This document shows, in pieces, positions 4,480 through 5,061 of a stretch of DNA of 5,061 nt. Source of the stretch: an uncultured Candidatus Melainabacteria bacterium (GTDB taxonomy: Bacteria; Cyanobacteriota; Vampirovibrionia; Gastranaerophilales; Gastranaerophilaceae). The notes under the pieces are model-generated. The model was not told the origin of the DNA and did not search any database. It saw only the letters and a list, made by a program, of their open reading frames with translations. Position 1 is the first letter of the stretch. Each line of letters starts with the position of its first letter. The translations under genes and the position numbers were made by a program. Location of the stretch: the NCBI GenBank assembly GCA_937898445.1, contig CALEJY010000081.1:1-5061 (forward strand). The letters are read 5' to 3'.

Positions 4480-4637
4480 GAAAGTAAAAAATTGTTTTTT
4501 GTATTAGTACCGTAAACGAGTTTTGTCGCATTGAATGTTGGGGTAAAACTATAGATTTTCGGTGCTTTTTTCTTAAATCCGCAAAGTCCGATAATTTTTT
4601 CTTCATCATCGTTGAATAGTTTTTTGAGAAATTCCAT
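4476..4637 (-). CDS. Small conserved-looking protein of unknown function (53 aa)
   Basis: This minus-strand gene encodes 53 residues starting MEFLKKLFNDDEEKIIGLCG and ending TNTKNNFLLS. The ATG at 4637-4635 has AAGGA on the minus strand about 11 nt upstream. An in-frame ATG 12 bases earlier sits directly on that site and is less likely. The product has an amphipathic, charged N-terminus, one cysteine (Cys19), a Lys-rich patch (FKKKAPK, 21-27) and a polar, beta-like C-terminus; no membrane helix or signal peptide. A longer overlapping minus-strand frame (4609-4379) starts inside this gene without a ribosome site and is probably not real. The stop TAG shares bases with the TAA of the plus-strand gene at 4273-4479, so the two genes converge with a 4-bp overlap. 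It is divergent from the DUF1858 gene. The function is unknown. Confidence 0.6.
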   Translation of the reverse strand: MEFLKKLFNDDEEKIIGLCGFKKKAPKIYSFTPTFNATKLVYGTNTKNNFLLS

Positions 4638-4660
4638 AATAATACACATCCTTCTTTTTT

Positions 4661-4670
4661 ATTGTATAAT
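4661..4670. promoter_or_regulatory. Overlapping divergent -10 boxes
   Basis: A perfect plus-strand TATAAT (4665-4670) lies 46 bp before the DUF1858 start. On the minus strand the same bases hold TACAAT (4666-4661), five of six matches, just upstream of the 53-residue gene's AAGGA site. Neither direction has a convincing -35 box at 16-18 bp. If both are used, the two divergent genes would compete for one polymerase site. Confidence 0.45.
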
Positions 4671-4715
4671 GTATTTAATTACAGAACGAGTAAAGTCAAT
4701 AAAAGGAGAAATATT

Positions 4716-4919
4716 ATGGCACAAAAAATTTCAAAAGATATGAACATTATGGAAATCGTACAAATTTGCCCTGAAAGCGTTGCAGTATTCCAAAAATACG
4801 GTTTGGGTTGTATCGGATGTGCAGCAGCACATTTTGAAAACCTTGAAGCAGGTGCAAAAGTTCACGGTTTTGACCCAGATGCAATGGTAGCAGATATCAA
4901 CGCATTGATTGAAGACTAG
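4716..4919 (+). CDS. DUF1858 / hybrid-cluster redox disulfide-type small CxxC protein
   Basis: The 67-residue protein matches the small single-domain DUF1858 family, also described as the hybrid-cluster-associated redox disulfide domain. Its opening KISKDMNIMEIVQICPESVAVFQKYG, the GLGCIGC motif (Cys32 and Cys35, CxxC) and a C-terminal FENLEAGAKVHGFDPDAMVADIN follow the family pattern. Full family length is about 60-75 residues, so it is complete. It is expected to be a cytosolic thiol/disulfide or metal-cluster-linked redox protein of anaerobes; the precise partner is not known. The start is ATG 4716 with an excellent AAGGAG site (4703-4708) 7 nt upstream; an upstream TTG at 4662 would precede the -10 box and is rejected. 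It is monocistronic, with its own -10 box and a strong terminator. The codon choice (many GCA and GAA codons, strong site) fits a well-expressed gene. Confidence 0.92.
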   Translation: MAQKISKDMNIMEIVQICPESVAVFQKYGLGCIGCAAAHFENLEAGAKVHGFDPDAMVADINALIED

Positions 4920-4935
4920 TTTTTTCATATTATAT

Positions 4936-4970
4936 AAAAAATCCTCTCTGAAAATTGGGAGGATTTTTTT
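4936..4970 (+). terminator. Strong Rho-independent terminator of the DUF1858 gene
   Basis: AAAAAATCCTCTC (4936-4948) pairs with GGGAGGATTTTTT (4957-4969), a 13-bp stem including one T-G pair, with an 8-base loop and a T run of seven. It starts 17 bases after the stop codon. The A-rich left arm would also give a T run on the minus strand, so it may act in both directions. Confidence 0.9.
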
Positions 4971-5061
4971 GTGTGGACTTTAGATGATAAATTAGTGAAA
5001 CGTGAAAAGTCCATATCAAAAGCAGTTAGGAAGCTAAGAAGCAAAGCAGCTAAAATTAAAA
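4971..5061 (+). CDS. Possible N-terminus of a Lys/Arg-rich protein (runs off the right edge)
   Basis: An open frame begins with GTG at 4971 and continues to the window end (30 codons). It reads as a basic, helical product (WTLDDKLVKREKSISKAV, then further Lys, Arg and Ala). GGAGGA at 4958-4963 gives a near-perfect ribosome site 7 nt upstream, but that site is the right arm of the terminator at 4936-4970. The minus strand is also open here, encoding a hydrophobic run, so coding direction is uncertain. With so short a stretch this is a weak call and no function can be given. Confidence 0.25.
   Translation, partial: MWTLDDKLVKREKSISKAVRKLRSKAAKIK

Noticed and set aside
4379..4609. 76-codon minus-strand frame overlapping the 53-residue gene
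   Set aside because: Its ATG lies inside the 53-residue gene with no Shine-Dalgarno site, and it covers most of the 3' third of the 4273 gene. The shorter frame is better supported.
4731..4928. 65-codon minus-strand frame opposite the DUF1858 gene
   Set aside because: It is the Cys-rich antisense of a clearly recognised family.

Overview
The window is AT-rich (roughly one third G+C by eye) bacterial chromosome with short intergenic gaps, strong Shine-Dalgarno sites and sigma70-type promoters. Four things suggest a gut-type, non-photosynthetic relative of the cyanobacteria (Gastranaerophilales / Vampirovibrionia): a bifunctional-nuclease (DUF151) protein that resembles cyanobacterial members from its first residue; a prepilin with the FTLAEVLITLGIIG leader; a small CxxC DUF1858-type redox protein; and several tiny Asn-rich proteins. 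This placement is an inference from remembered family resemblance. Another low-GC anaerobe is possible.

Left part (1-1942). A partial ATP-grasp gene runs off the left edge on the minus strand. It is divergent from a 384-residue orphan protein on the plus strand that carries a zincin motif (HEVEH) and a plausible downstream Glu ligand. A 2-codon start-stop ORF sits between that gene's Shine-Dalgarno site and its start codon. Behind it is a 277-bp gene-free stretch with a nested set of inverted repeats (1785-1876) and a strong bidirectional terminator.

Middle (1943-3959). tRNA-Ser(GCU) lies on the minus strand and ends at the bidirectional terminator. The bifunctional nuclease gene on the plus strand has a near-consensus promoter and ends one base from the stop of a convergent XRE-family regulator. 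The regulator is divergent from a cysteine-rich type IV pilin-like gene. The 139-bp region between them holds back-to-back promoters with overlapping -35 boxes and a 14-bp palindrome, a layout expected for a repressor controlling itself and the pilin gene.

Right part (3960-5061). Two 68-residue Asn/Gln-rich small proteins of unknown function lie on the plus strand. A 53-residue minus-strand protein has a stop codon overlapping that of the second small gene. A 67-residue DUF1858-type CxxC protein follows, with a strong terminator. The last 91 bases may hold the start of another gene.

No CRISPR array, insertion sequence, prophage module or known defence system is visible. The most interesting points are the divergent XRE/pilin switch, the HEVEH orphan with its start-stop leader, the unannotated small-protein cluster and the nested repeat cassette.
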